The translations under genes were made by a program, and so were the position numbers. From Bacteroidota bacterium (GTDB taxonomy: Bacteria > Bacteroidota > Bacteroidia > Palsa-948), in the NCBI GenBank assembly GCA_016213435.1, contig JACRAL010000074.1, positions 1 to 45,422 of the forward strand: a stretch of 45,422 nt of DNA. The letters are read 5' to 3'. Under the pieces are notes generated by a model. The model was not told the DNA's origin and ran no database searches. It saw only the letters and a list, made by a program, of their open reading frames with translations. Positions 31,976 through 40,729 of this stretch are shown piece by piece. Numbering within the stretch: position 1 is the stretch's first letter; every line of letters begins with the position of its first letter.

Positions 31976-32758
31976 ATGAACTTGGTAATTGACATAGGAA
32001 ACACACTTGTCAAAACAGCAATCTTCAATGAAAAAGAGCTTTCATCTTTCTCCTCTTTTGAAAAGGTTTCTGTTGATGTGTTAAAGGAGTTATTGAAAAA
32101 AAATCCTTCTGTTAAAAATGTAATTCTCTCCTCGGTAGTAGAACATAGCAAGAATATTACTGATTATTTAAGATCAGAATTGCGTTTTGTGGAGTTGACC
32201 CACGAAACAAAGACCCCGATAGAAAATCTTTATCAGTCGCCACAAACACTTGGTAAAGACAGATTGGCTTCAGCAGTTGGCGCAAATTTACTATTCAGAA
32301 ATCAGAATGTACTTTCAATTGACGCTGGTACTTGTATCAAGTATGATTTCGTAAATGCAAAGAACCAATACCTTGGAGGAGGTATTTCTCCCGGCATTGA
32401 AATGCGTTTTAAGGCACTGAATCAATTTACGGATAAGCTGCCGTTATTAAATTACGCCTCATCCCTAACCCTTATCTCACAGGAAAAGGGAACAAAGTAT
32501 TTCAATAAACTTATTGGAGAGAATACGGATGAATCAATTCTTTCAGGAGTGATGAACGGTACAATGGAAGAAGTAAAAGGGATCATTGCCCGTTATCAGC
32601 AACAATATCCGGATACGAAGGTCGTTTTCACGGGCGGCTATCTGAAATTTTTTGAAAAAACTTTTAATATCGGCAGTAACGGAAAATCAAGCATCTTTGC
32701 CGATTCTTTCTTGGTGCTGAAAGGATTGAATGTAATTCTAAATTATAATGTCAAATAA
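31976..32758 (+). CDS. coaX: Type III pantothenate kinase
   Basis: The 260-residue product has the CoaX signatures: an N-terminal MNLVIDIGNT ATP-binding loop, GKDRLASAVGA at residues ~92-102, LSIDAGTCIKYDFV at ~115-128, GGGISPGIEMRFKAL and the later VVFTGGYLKFF. It catalyses the first step of coenzyme A synthesis in the cytoplasm, phosphorylation of pantothenate. The length fits the family. The downstream outer-membrane protein gene starts 11 bp before its stop, suggesting translational coupling. Confidence 0.93.
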   Translation: MNLVIDIGNTLVKTAIFNEKELSSFSSFEKVSVDVLKELLKKNPSVKNVILSSVVEHSKNITDYLRSELRFVELTHETKTPIENLYQSPQTLGKDRLASAVGANLLFRNQNVLSIDAGTCIKYDFVNAKNQYLGGGISPGIEMRFKALNQFTDKLPLLNYASSLTLISQEKGTKYFNKLIGENTDESILSGVMNGTMEEVKGIIARYQQQYPDTKVVFTGGYLKFFEKTFNIGSNGKSSIFADSFLVLKGLNVILNYNVK

Positions 32759-34115
32759 AAAAAGTTTACGGTTTGCAGGTTGCAGGTTGCAGGTTAAAGA
32801 ATTCACCATTGCTCGTTTATTATTTGTAGTTTTTCTTTTTTCCTACTGTCTATTGTCTACTGCCTATTGTTTCTCCCAATCTACCAGCAACTCTCCTTAT
32901 TCCCGTTATGGGTTAGGCGATCTGCATTCCGGAAATTATGCCAACAATGTTGCGATGGGAGGAATCTCAAATGCTCTTCAAAATGATACTACAGCTCCTT
33001 TTAATATCAACTCTGCAAATCCTGCATCGTACGCATCCTCACGGCTAACTATTTTTGATTTTGGTTTGATGAGCAATATGACTCAGCTTGAAACAGATTC
33101 AAAAAAATACCTCAACAACCGAACAGGCCTTTCGTACATGGGATTTGTTTTTCCGGTTGCCAAATGGTGGGGAACAAGTATTGGTTTGCGCCCTTACAGC
33201 AGTGTGGGTTATAAGATTTATGATCAGGCAACACTTGACAGTATTGGTACAGTAAATTATTCGTACGAAGGACATGGCGGCATCAACCAGATATTCTGGG
33301 GAAACGGATTCAAAATCAAAAAACTTTATTTCGGTGTCAATGTTTCTTATCTCTTTGGTGATTTGGTTTATTCAGGCAGAGATTCATTTCCTGTTTCATC
33401 AAACCACATGAATACAAAAGTCATTCAAACAAGCAAGGTCAATGATTTGTACTACACTTTCGGCATGCAGTACCGGCAGCCGCTTCAGAAGGGATGGTCG
33501 GTTACGTTGGGCGCAACAGGAAGTATGAAGACCAATGTAAATGCAGAAGAAACAATTTTTGCCGCCAATTATAAAAATCAAAACGGAATAGAAGTGGATA
33601 GGGATACCATTCTTTATGAGCAAGGGAAAGCAGAAATAATTTCTATTCCGATGACGATTGGAGGAGGAATAGTTTTAAAAAAATCTGAAAAATTGCTACT
33701 CGGTTTTGATTACTCGAGGCAGAATTGGTCAACATTTACTTCGCTGGATGGATCGAGCCTTCTGAAGAATAGTCAGAAAATAGCTGTTGGAATTCAGTTT
33801 GTTCCGAATAAAAATGCAGGGAAAGGAGAATCCTATTTAAAAAAGATATTTTATCGTGCGGGTTTCAGATACACCGATACATATCTTAACTTAAGAAACA
33901 CTGCCATCAAAGATTACACAATTACATTTGGCGCAGGATTTCCGCTGAGAAAGATAAAAGCGGGTGAAACATATTCCCAGTCAATTATTAATATCGGAGT
34001 TGAATTAGGGCAGTTGGGAACCACCGACAATCAACTTCTCAAAGAACGTTACATGAAGGTAGTCCTTGGCTTTACACTGAACGATCGGTGGTTTATTAAG
34101 CGGAAGTATGATTAA
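32748..34115 (+). CDS. Outer-membrane beta-barrel protein of the coaX-lptC cluster
   Basis: The 455-residue product has a signal peptide whose hydrophobic core and cleavage region are encoded by short direct repeats (GCAGGTT repeats at 32775-32795, then CTACTGTCTATTGTCTACTGCC), ending CFSQ. The mature part starts NSPYSRYGLGDL, found in a widespread Bacteroidetes outer-membrane family, and ends with alternating strands (ERYMKVVLGFTLNDRWFIKRKYD). A barrel of this type may take part in transport or envelope maintenance, but its substrate is unknown. The start overlaps coaX by 11 bp and the stop overlaps the next gene by 8 bp. Confidence 0.83.
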   Translation: MSNKKSLRFAGCRLQVKEFTIARLLFVVFLFSYCLLSTAYCFSQSTSNSPYSRYGLGDLHSGNYANNVAMGGISNALQNDTTAPFNINSANPASYASSRLTIFDFGLMSNMTQLETDSKKYLNNRTGLSYMGFVFPVAKWWGTSIGLRPYSSVGYKIYDQATLDSIGTVNYSYEGHGGINQIFWGNGFKIKKLYFGVNVSYLFGDLVYSGRDSFPVSSNHMNTKVIQTSKVNDLYYTFGMQYRQPLQKGWSVTLGATGSMKTNVNAEETIFAANYKNQNGIEVDRDTILYEQGKAEIISIPMTIGGGIVLKKSEKLLLGFDYSRQNWSTFTSLDGSSLLKNSQKIAVGIQFVPNKNAGKGESYLKKIFYRAGFRYTDTYLNLRNTAIKDYTITFGAGFPLRKIKAGETYSQSIINIGVELGQLGTTDNQLLKERYMKVVLGFTLNDRWFIKRKYD

Positions 34116-34722
34116 AAAAAGCCCTAAATCCCTAAAGGGACTTTTTGCTTTTCTCATTTCAGGGAAGGAACGGCTTCTTTTTTTGCTCCCTTTAGGGTTG
34201 GGGCTACACTCATGCCATACCGATATCAAAACGGTTATTCAACTTGATTCCGGAAAAAATCTTCCTTCTGAATCCATGAAGGACGCAGAGATTATGTACA
34301 GCGATTCGGGAACAGTAAAAATGAAACTTACGGCAGTGCAGCTCGACAGATATGTTGGGGAAAAAGAATATATCGAAATGCCTCGCGGAATGAACATCCT
34401 CTTTTACGATGATTCCATGCAGGTAAATGCTCAGCTAAAGGCGGATTATGGAATCCGCTATGAGAAAGAAGGAAAAATGGAAGCCAAAAGAAATGTGGAA
34501 GTGGTTAATGTGAAAGGAGAAAAATTAAATACAGAACATTTGTATTGGGATGAGAACAAGAAGTTGATTTACACAAATAATTTTGTAAAGCTCACTACCA
34601 AAGAGGAAGTAATATATGGTGATGGATTGGAAGCAAACGAAGATTTTTCAAAATACAAGATCATGAACATTAAAGGGCAGTTTAATTTAAAAGATAAAGA
34701 ATCTACAGACACAAAGGAGTAG
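34108..34722 (+). CDS. lptC: LptC-like periplasmic LPS-export protein (lipoprotein)
   Basis: The 204-residue product has the LptC-type beta-jellyroll pattern: EIMYSDSGTVKMKLTAVQLDRY, GMNILFYDDSMQVNAQLKADYG, KMEAKRNVEVVNVKGEKLNTEHLYWDENKKLIYTNNFVKLTTKEEVIYGDGLEANEDFSKYKI. It links the inner-membrane ABC transporter to LptA-like proteins for lipopolysaccharide export. A lipobox, GLHSC, places a lipid-anchored Cys at ~36. The first 35 codons coincide with a dispersed double-hairpin repeat (34121-34204), which supplies the signal-peptide coding sequence. It overlaps the preceding gene by 8 bp. Confidence 0.8.
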   Translation: MIKKSPKSLKGLFAFLISGKERLLFLLPLGLGLHSCHTDIKTVIQLDSGKNLPSESMKDAEIMYSDSGTVKMKLTAVQLDRYVGEKEYIEMPRGMNILFYDDSMQVNAQLKADYGIRYEKEGKMEAKRNVEVVNVKGEKLNTEHLYWDENKKLIYTNNFVKLTTKEEVIYGDGLEANEDFSKYKIMNIKGQFNLKDKESTDTKE

Positions 34723-34769
34723 GCAATAAGCAATTTGTATTTTTGTATAGTTTCTTTTTTTGTTGATGT

Positions 34770-35723
34770 ATGAAGTTTTCTAAACCACAAAAAATCAAAG
34801 ACCTTGCTTCACTGATTGGCGCTGAAGTTTCCGGCAATTCCGATTTGCTTGTTCAAGGCATCAATGAACTGAATGTTATTGAAGACGGAGACATTGCTTT
34901 TGTTGATCACCCGAAGTATTACGACAAAACTTTAAATTCAAATGCAATAGCAATCATCATCAATAAGAAAGTAGAATTTCCTTCCGGAAAAGCAATATTA
35001 ATTTCTGATGATCCCTTCCGGGATTTTAATAAACTCACTTCACATTTCGCTGGTCGTTTGTCCCCCTCTGGAGTGGGTGAAGGAGGAGGAAAAGCAATCA
35101 GTTCAACCGCCATCATCGGCAACAACACGCGCATATTCCCCAATGTGTTTATTGGCGATAACGTTCGCATAGGTGACAATTGCACCATTCATCCTAACGT
35201 GAGCATTTATGACAATTGTGTCATCGGAAGCAATGTGATCCTTCATTCCGGAGTTGTGATTGGCGCGGATGCCTTCTACTATAAAAAACGTCCTGCCGGT
35301 TATGACAGATTACTTTCCTGCGGAACAGTGGTGATAGAAGATAATGTAGAAATTGGAGCTTTGTCCAGCATTGACCGCGGTGTTACGGGAGAAACCATTA
35401 TCGGCAACGGAACTAAAATAGATAACCATGTGCAAGTGGGTCACGATACAAAAGTTGGGAAAAATTGTTTGTTCGCTTCCATGGTTGGTGTTTCCGGTGC
35501 CTGTGTGATCGAAGATGATGTAATCCTTTGGGGACAAGTTGGGGTGCCAAGCAAAATCAGGATCGGAAAAGGGGCGGTGCTTCTGGGACAATCTGCCCCA
35601 ATAAAATCGCTTGAGGGAGGAAAAACTTATCTGGGAAGTCCTGCCGATGAATCCATGAAAAAATTTAAGGAACTTGCCATGATCCGAAAACTTCCGGAAA
35701 TCTTTGTGAAGATGGGGAAGTAA
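34770..35723 (+). CDS. lpxD: UDP-3-O-acylglucosamine N-acyltransferase
   Basis: The 317-residue product has the LpxD layout. The N-terminal uridine-binding domain (~1-95) is followed by a left-handed beta-helix of hexapeptides (IFPNVFIGDNVRIGDNCTIHPNVSIYDN and so on), the catalytic His region HVQVGHDTKVG, and a C-terminal helix. It adds the N-linked acyl chain in lipid A synthesis. Between the two domains, at residues ~97-108, is an unusual RLSPSGVGEGGG stretch encoded by a palindromic repeat (35060-35091). Its place 47 bp after lptC fits an envelope-biogenesis operon. Confidence 0.88.
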   Translation: MKFSKPQKIKDLASLIGAEVSGNSDLLVQGINELNVIEDGDIAFVDHPKYYDKTLNSNAIAIIINKKVEFPSGKAILISDDPFRDFNKLTSHFAGRLSPSGVGEGGGKAISSTAIIGNNTRIFPNVFIGDNVRIGDNCTIHPNVSIYDNCVIGSNVILHSGVVIGADAFYYKKRPAGYDRLLSCGTVVIEDNVEIGALSSIDRGVTGETIIGNGTKIDNHVQVGHDTKVGKNCLFASMVGVSGACVIEDDVILWGQVGVPSKIRIGKGAVLLGQSAPIKSLEGGKTYLGSPADESMKKFKELAMIRKLPEIFVKMGK

Positions 35724-35816
35724 AATTAATTGTATTAAAAAAAGAATTAGGAAAGAAGATATTTTCTTCTGAATACTTGTTGTATATTTATTGATTGAAA
35801 AATCGCTCGTGAATAT

Positions 35817-37100
35817 ATGGGAATCCCAATAAGCACCAAATCTATGTCCAAGTCTAAACTGTTGGAAGTGAAACTTGCTTCGTTGCTGGAGATTACCAGA
35901 GCCATTAATTCAAATGCCAAAACTCCTGAACTCCTTAAGATATATGAATCGGTACTCAGGCATCAATTAAATGTAGGTAAACTGGTATTGTACACGAATG
36001 ACGAAGGATGGAGAAGTGTGATGAAATTCGGGATGGAAGCGGCTTTTACTTCTGCAGAAGTGGAGCGTTATCTTACTCCGATGAAAGATATTACCTTGAT
36101 GGATTTTGATCCAAAGGGGGAATTGGTCCCTGTTCAGAAGGCGCTCAAGCAGCATAATGTGGAAGTGGTGATTCCCGTCTATCACAAAGATCAGCCGCTT
36201 GCCTATGTACTCATCGGGGATTTAGATGAAGAGCAGATCGGAATGGGAGCCAGTGTAAAGCATTTGAATTTTATTCAGACACTTACAAACATTTTGGTCG
36301 TTGCGATAGAAAATAAACGCCTTGCGAAAGAAAACATCCAACAGGCGGAAATGAAAAAGGAAATGGAAGTTGCTTCGCAGATGCAGCACATGCTTTTTCC
36401 TTCCGAACTTCCCAACGATTCTCAATTGGAAATTGCCGCGCTTTACATCGCTCATCAGGATATTGGAGGTGACTATTACGATTTCATCAGGATTAACGAA
36501 CAGGAGGTTGCCATTTGTATTGCGGATGTTTCGGGCAAAGGAGTTTCTGCCGCGCTTCTGATGAGTAACTTTCAGGCGAACATGCACATTCTTCTCAGCC
36601 GAACAGAATCGCTCACAGAACTTGTGCGGGAACTGAATAATAAAGTGAATGATACGGCAAAAGGGGAGCGCTTCATTACGCTTTTTGTCGCCAGGTATAA
36701 CATCGTTACACGAATTTTCACCTATATCAATGCAGGACACAATCCACCGCTGGTGCTTGACAGCAATGGCACTGTCAGTATGTTAAAAATAGGATGCACA
36801 GGGCTTGGCATGCTTGAGGATCTGGACAAAGTGAAAGAAGGTGTGGTTAGCATTGAGCCCGGCACAGTCATTTTCTGTTACACGGATGGAGTAGTGGAGC
36901 AGGAAAATGAAGCCGGAGAAGAATTTGGTGTGAAACGCGTAAAAGAAATCTTACTCAACAAAGGATGTATTTCTGCTGATGGAACTCCCTCCTCCAAAAT
37001 AAAAGACATCAACAATTTCATCATCGAAAACGTAAAAGAACACAAAGGAGCAAAAGAATATGTTGACGATATAGCACTTCTTGTTTGCAGGGTATTTTAA
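35817..37100 (+). CDS. SpoIIE/RsbU-type serine phosphatase with a GAF-like sensor
   Basis: The 427-residue product has a GAF-like N-terminal half (~20-185, RAINSNAKTPELLKIYESVLRHQLNVGKLVLYTND) and, after a helix EMKKEMEVASQMQHMLFPSELP, a PP2C-type SpoIIE domain (~200-425). Its metal-binding motifs are visible: DIGGDYYDF, IADVSGKGVSAALLMS, NAGHNPPLVL, YTDGVVEQ and DDIALLV. Proteins of this type dephosphorylate anti-sigma-factor antagonists and link a signal to stress gene expression. No partner (kinase or STAS protein) lies next to it. Confidence 0.88.
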   Translation: MGIPISTKSMSKSKLLEVKLASLLEITRAINSNAKTPELLKIYESVLRHQLNVGKLVLYTNDEGWRSVMKFGMEAAFTSAEVERYLTPMKDITLMDFDPKGELVPVQKALKQHNVEVVIPVYHKDQPLAYVLIGDLDEEQIGMGASVKHLNFIQTLTNILVVAIENKRLAKENIQQAEMKKEMEVASQMQHMLFPSELPNDSQLEIAALYIAHQDIGGDYYDFIRINEQEVAICIADVSGKGVSAALLMSNFQANMHILLSRTESLTELVRELNNKVNDTAKGERFITLFVARYNIVTRIFTYINAGHNPPLVLDSNGTVSMLKIGCTGLGMLEDLDKVKEGVVSIEPGTVIFCYTDGVVEQENEAGEEFGVKRVKEILLNKGCISADGTPSSKIKDINNFIIENVKEHKGAKEYVDDIALLVCRVF

Positions 37101-37283
37101 GTCTGCATTTCTTCCGCTCCGGTTTCCCATTAACCATCATCCATCGTCCCTCTTACATTAAGGATTTTTTCGTTTCGTATTTTTTGTACAGTTTCGCTTT
37201 TCGTTTCAAAACTTCAGTTGCTCCTGCGGCTCCGAAGTTGGAGTCAAAGGAATAAAAACCCTTGCACTCTTTGCATCATTCAC
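37101..37283. other. Convergent intergenic region
   Basis: 183 bp between two convergent genes. It contains no gene. A weak inverted pair AACTTC / GAAGTT with CTCC / GGAG lies near 37209-37244. No clear terminator with a T run is visible for either gene. Confidence 0.45.
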
Positions 37284-38843
37284 CTATTGATGCTTTGCCT
37301 TCTCCTCGCCTTGCGAGTCCGTCCTTTCCGCCTTTTGGCGGACCACCTCCGCAAAAGTTTTATTCTCAATCTTGCTTTCCACCCAGCTCAGAAAGTCAAA
37401 ATCCTCCAACGCTGCTTTCTCCATCTGATCTTTCATCAGTTTCAGCAAGCTTATTTTTAATTCTCGAAAAGCATCCCTGTGTTTTTTTCCGCTGATTGTC
37501 TTACCTGTAACTTGATGCAGGCAATGCATCAACGCCTCTTCCACTTTAAAAAGCCGGTGGCGTGTGGAAAGGAAATGCAGGGTGCTGCGTTTCAATGAAT
37601 CCAGCAATTCTTCATCCTTGTGCAATTCGTAGTGGAGGAGCAGGTTAAGGATGCGCGCAAATGCCTGCGTATCCTGCCGGAGTATGTTGATGGGCTGGTC
37701 AATTATTTTTCTGACCCAGTGTAATGCTTCGTTATAACTGCCTGCACCAAAGAGCAAATAGGCAATATTATAGTGAAGGTTTATTTTATTAACAGCAGGA
37801 ACCTGGTTCAGCAAGTCTTTATTTTCTTCTATCTCTTTTAAAGCAGGGAATATTTTCGCAAAGTCACCAATGCGCATGAATGCGTTTAATTCATTTACAT
37901 AGGAATTTCCCCAGAAGGTGGCTTTAACTGCAGGGGAAGCAATAGGATAGCTGCGTATTTTCTGCAATGCCTTCTGCATCTCGCCATACAGGCCGCGGTT
38001 GACAGATAAAAGATATCCCATGAAGATCACTGAGATATTCAACGCAAAAAGATATCTTTTTTCCGGATCTCTTAACCGGTGAAGATGTGTTTCTATAAAA
38101 TCACATTGCTCTTTTGATATGGCATATCCTTTAGCAGGGTCACGCTTAAAGCGATAATAAAGAGACCATATTTCATAATAATATGCCTTTGATTCTGCGC
38201 AGGATGCCTGATTTGAATCGCGCACCAAAGGATGCCTCATCAGTTGTTTAATAAGCAATAGTTCCTTGCTTGTACGCATGGGTCCCACTTCATGACCCAT
38301 CTGTATCATTCTATGGTGTATTTTCCGGTAATCGTTAATGTTGTTTAGTTTTTTCAGCACCACTTCCATTTCTTCGTTCAGATGAAGCATCTTCGGCAAA
38401 TTAGTTGCCGCGTAAGGAATTCTTTCCATGATCAATAATTTCATCAGCAGCTCCCATTGCTCCTGTTCGTATGCAATGGCTTTGGCTGTTTTTAACAGTT
38501 TCAGCGCATGAGCGGTAAGCCCTTTGCCTAAAAGGATTTCGGCTTTGCGGAGCTGATTGTGCAGGTTGATATCCGCACCGCGGTGGTAATTTTCCAGCGT
38601 CCGGAGAATAGTATTATAAAGACGGCTGTTGGTAACAGAAAGATGCTTCAAAAAATCGTGTCCGCGGCAGGCGCTGCGAATAGCAACTTCATTATACGCG
38701 CCTTGTTTTTCCATTGCGTCATATAACTTCAGGTAGCTTTTGTTTCCTCCCTGCATGGAGGAGGAAAACATTCTGAAATACCTTTTTTCTGCCTTGCCGA
38801 GGGAGTGTATCAGCTCAAAAAGTTCAGCGCCTGCTTTTTTCAT
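37284..38843 (-). CDS. Helical-repeat (TPR-like) protein of unknown function
   Basis: Starting at ATG 38843 (MKKAGAELFELIHSLGKAEKRYFRMFSS), the product is 519 residues and almost entirely helical, with repeats such as AYYYEIWSLYYRFKRDP, KINLHYNIAYLLFGAGSYNEALHWVRKII and ARILNLLLHYELHKDEELLDSLKRS. The upstream in-frame ATG at 39008 would add 55 residues that do not resemble the family, so I prefer the inner start. No signal peptide is present, so it is cytoplasmic. The C-terminal tail is encoded by a palindrome, TCCGCC-TTTT-GGCGGA (around 37322-37352). Its role is not known. Confidence 0.75.
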   Translation of the reverse strand: MKKAGAELFELIHSLGKAEKRYFRMFSSSMQGGNKSYLKLYDAMEKQGAYNEVAIRSACRGHDFLKHLSVTNSRLYNTILRTLENYHRGADINLHNQLRKAEILLGKGLTAHALKLLKTAKAIAYEQEQWELLMKLLIMERIPYAATNLPKMLHLNEEMEVVLKKLNNINDYRKIHHRMIQMGHEVGPMRTSKELLLIKQLMRHPLVRDSNQASCAESKAYYYEIWSLYYRFKRDPAKGYAISKEQCDFIETHLHRLRDPEKRYLFALNISVIFMGYLLSVNRGLYGEMQKALQKIRSYPIASPAVKATFWGNSYVNELNAFMRIGDFAKIFPALKEIEENKDLLNQVPAVNKINLHYNIAYLLFGAGSYNEALHWVRKIIDQPINILRQDTQAFARILNLLLHYELHKDEELLDSLKRSTLHFLSTRHRLFKVEEALMHCLHQVTGKTISGKKHRDAFRELKISLLKLMKDQMEKAALEDFDFLSWVESKIENKTFAEVVRQKAERTDSQGEEKAKHQ

Positions 38844-39013
38844 AAAACTGTACAAATTATTGATAGTAAAGGTATGTATAATTCCTGTCATACGTAGCAG
38901 AAACCCTGATTCGGGCTGCTGAACATGGTGCGGTAGCTTAGTACAGAAACTATAAAAATTCTTCCCACGACAACGCTTCTTTGACCGAACTTTGGTATAT
39001 AAAACCAAACACT
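38844..39013. other. Divergent intergenic region
   Basis: 170 bp between the divergent starts of the helical-repeat gene and the small basic gene. It must hold promoters for both directions. A TTTG at ~38994 is not followed by a convincing TAnnTTTG. No RNA gene is visible. Confidence 0.4.
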
Positions 39014-39151
39014 ATGATATCATTCGGATTTGAATATGCTCCTCCTCCCTCCAAAAAGGAGATGAACATGCTGAAAGCTGATCTGCTTAAGCAGAAAGCA
39101 ACTTCAGGTAAGAAGGAGAAAAAGAAGATCATTAAGAAGAAAAAGAAATAA
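39014..39151 (+). CDS. Small lysine-rich protein, family copy 1
   Basis: A 45-residue frame from ATG at 39014: MISFGFEYAPPPSKKE, then a helical segment and a very lysine-rich tail (KKEKKKIIKKKKK). It is paralogous to the small gene at 44691-44888, whose first sixteen codons differ in only five positions, all at the first codon base. It may bind nucleic acid or acidic surfaces through the tail, but no function is known. It lies 233 bp before the duplicated-domain gene, with the 21-bp array in between. Confidence 0.6.
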   Translation: MISFGFEYAPPPSKKEMNMLKADLLKQKATSGKKEKKKIIKKKKK

Positions 39152-39156
39152 AAAAG

Positions 39157-39356
39157 ATGCACCGTAACCCTTTATCTGAAGAGCAAAACCCATCATCCGG
39201 GCACCGTAACCCTTTATTTGGAGAGGAAAACCTATTATCTGAGCAGCAAAACCCACTATCTGAGCAACAAAACCCATTATCTGAGCAGCAAAACTCACTA
39301 TCCGGGCAGCAAAACCCACTATCCGGGCAGGAAAACTCATTATCTGTGCTCTAACC
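39157..39356. repeat. 21-bp tandem array no. 3 (nine units)
   Basis: The octamer CCACTATC or its variants (CCATTATC, TCACTATC, CCTTTATC) begins at 39169, 39190, 39211, 39232, 39253, 39274, 39295, 39316 and 39337, in strict 21-bp steps. The rest of the unit (TGAGCAGCAAAAC) differs from array no. 1. A 65-residue open frame from 39157 with LSEQQNP repeats runs through it, but its composition follows directly from the repeat, so I do not call it a gene. It ends 28 bp before the start codon at 39384. Confidence 0.93.
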
Positions 39357-39383
39357 ATCTAAATTTAACTAAAAAAACATACT

Positions 39384-40625
39384 ATGGCAGCTAACAATGT
39401 AAGAGTAATCATCCCCGACAATGCGGCAGAACTCATTCTGCTTTCGCAAGACATCCTTGATAAACATACGGCAGACGGGGCGGGCAGCAAACTCAGCGGC
39501 TTAAACATGGCGGATATGCAAATTAAAACCACCCTTGCCGACACTCAGCATGTTTTAGCCGGAAACCTGAGCCGCGATGCCGAAACCGCCACACAGGAAC
39601 GCGACCTCGCCCTGGGAGCGGCAGAAAGTTTTTTACCCGGCACCGTGCTATTTTATATTACTTCCATCCGTGATTTTCTGCTGGGCAGATTCAGAGGCAG
39701 AGAACAGCGCTTGGGCGATTGGGAATATGAAGTGAATGAAGCATCAGACGGATCCATCACCATTGAAATTCCTGCAAAGGCAGCCGACCTGATAACGCTT
39801 GCCAAAGGCATACTTGCCAAACACACGGCAGATGGAGCAGGCACCCTGCTTACTGCTTTTGACATGGCAGATATGCAGCTTAAAACCACCACTGCCAAAA
39901 CCCAGCACACCTTAGCCGGAAAATTAAACCGCGATGCCGAAACCGCCACCCAGAAACGCGACCTCGCCCTGGGGCATGGCAAAAAACAAAACTCCACTAC
40001 CCCTGGCACCGTGTTGTTTTATGTATCTTCGGCAAGAGATATACTGATGGGCATTTTCAGAGGCAGGGAACAAGAGTTGGGCGACTGGGGATTTTCAGTA
40101 GATGCCAGCACAGCGCCACCTCCGCCTTCAGCAGGCATTGTCAGCATCACTTCCAACCAAAGCACCCTCAGTGGCATGCCGCTGGAAATAAGTATCAGCG
40201 GCAATCTTTCGGCAAGCGGAGGAGGAATACTTGCCACATGGGAACCGGGAATCACCAACTCTGCTGATCTCACAGCAGGAGGCACCATCGTTTTTCAGCA
40301 TGTGTATACCACCACCGGAATAAAAACCATAACAGCTGCCGAAGTAACTCCCGGAGTGTTTCGCACAGTTTCAGCATTGCAGATGCCCAATGTGAAAGCA
40401 ACCGCCATTACCCTCAGCGGTGATTTCAGCGAGGCAACCACCTTTAACTTTTATGGCAACGATATTTCATTAACCAATATGTATGCGCTCATCACCCAGA
40501 TAAATGATTACGGAACAAGCGGAGGACAGCTTAATATTTCGGGAGGCACCATGCCTGTTCCCGATCCTGCATTTCCGGCACTCATCGCATTAAGAAGCAG
40601 AGGATGGGTGGTAACAACGAATTAA
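39384..40625 (+). CDS. Duplicated-domain protein of unknown function
   Basis: The 413-residue product contains two copies of a ~115-residue domain (about 8-118 and 128-245). Each copy reads roughly A-x-L-I-x-L-A/S-x-x-I-L-x-K-H-T-A-D-G-A-G, then N/D-M-A-D-M-Q, T-Q-H-x-L-A-G, RDAETATQ-x-RDLALG, PGTVLFY, and FRGREQ-x-LGDW. The remaining ~165 residues are an Ig-like or cadherin-like segment and a short repeat end (NMYALITQINDYGTSGGQLNISGG). There is no signal peptide, which is odd beside secreted proteins. I do not know a named family for the repeated domain. Confidence 0.8.
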   Translation: MAANNVRVIIPDNAAELILLSQDILDKHTADGAGSKLSGLNMADMQIKTTLADTQHVLAGNLSRDAETATQERDLALGAAESFLPGTVLFYITSIRDFLLGRFRGREQRLGDWEYEVNEASDGSITIEIPAKAADLITLAKGILAKHTADGAGTLLTAFDMADMQLKTTTAKTQHTLAGKLNRDAETATQKRDLALGHGKKQNSTTPGTVLFYVSSARDILMGIFRGREQELGDWGFSVDASTAPPPPSAGIVSITSNQSTLSGMPLEISISGNLSASGGGILATWEPGITNSADLTAGGTIVFQHVYTTTGIKTITAAEVTPGVFRTVSALQMPNVKATAITLSGDFSEATTFNFYGNDISLTNMYALITQINDYGTSGGQLNISGGTMPVPDPAFPALIALRSRGWVVTTN

Positions 40626-40628
40626 AAG

Positions 40629-40687
40629 AAGCCCCTTCCCTAAAGGGGGGGAAATACAAATATCATAGCTCCCTTTAGGGTGGGGGC
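40629..40687. repeat. Double-hairpin dispersed repeat after the duplicated-domain gene
   Basis: AAGCCCCTTCCCTAAAGGG and CTCCCTTTAGGGTGGGGGC can pair with each other, and each contains its own CCCTAAAGGG or CCCTTTAGGG palindrome. It begins a few bases after the stop codon and resembles 44612-44672, which also follows a stop codon. Confidence 0.85.
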
Positions 40688-40729
40688 AACCAATAAACAA
40701 ATGACTAATTAACCAATAAACTAAAAAAA

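Noticed and set aside
39157-39354. 65-codon frame with LSEQQNP repeats and the opposite 84-codon frame
   Set aside because: Same reason: product of the 21-bp array.
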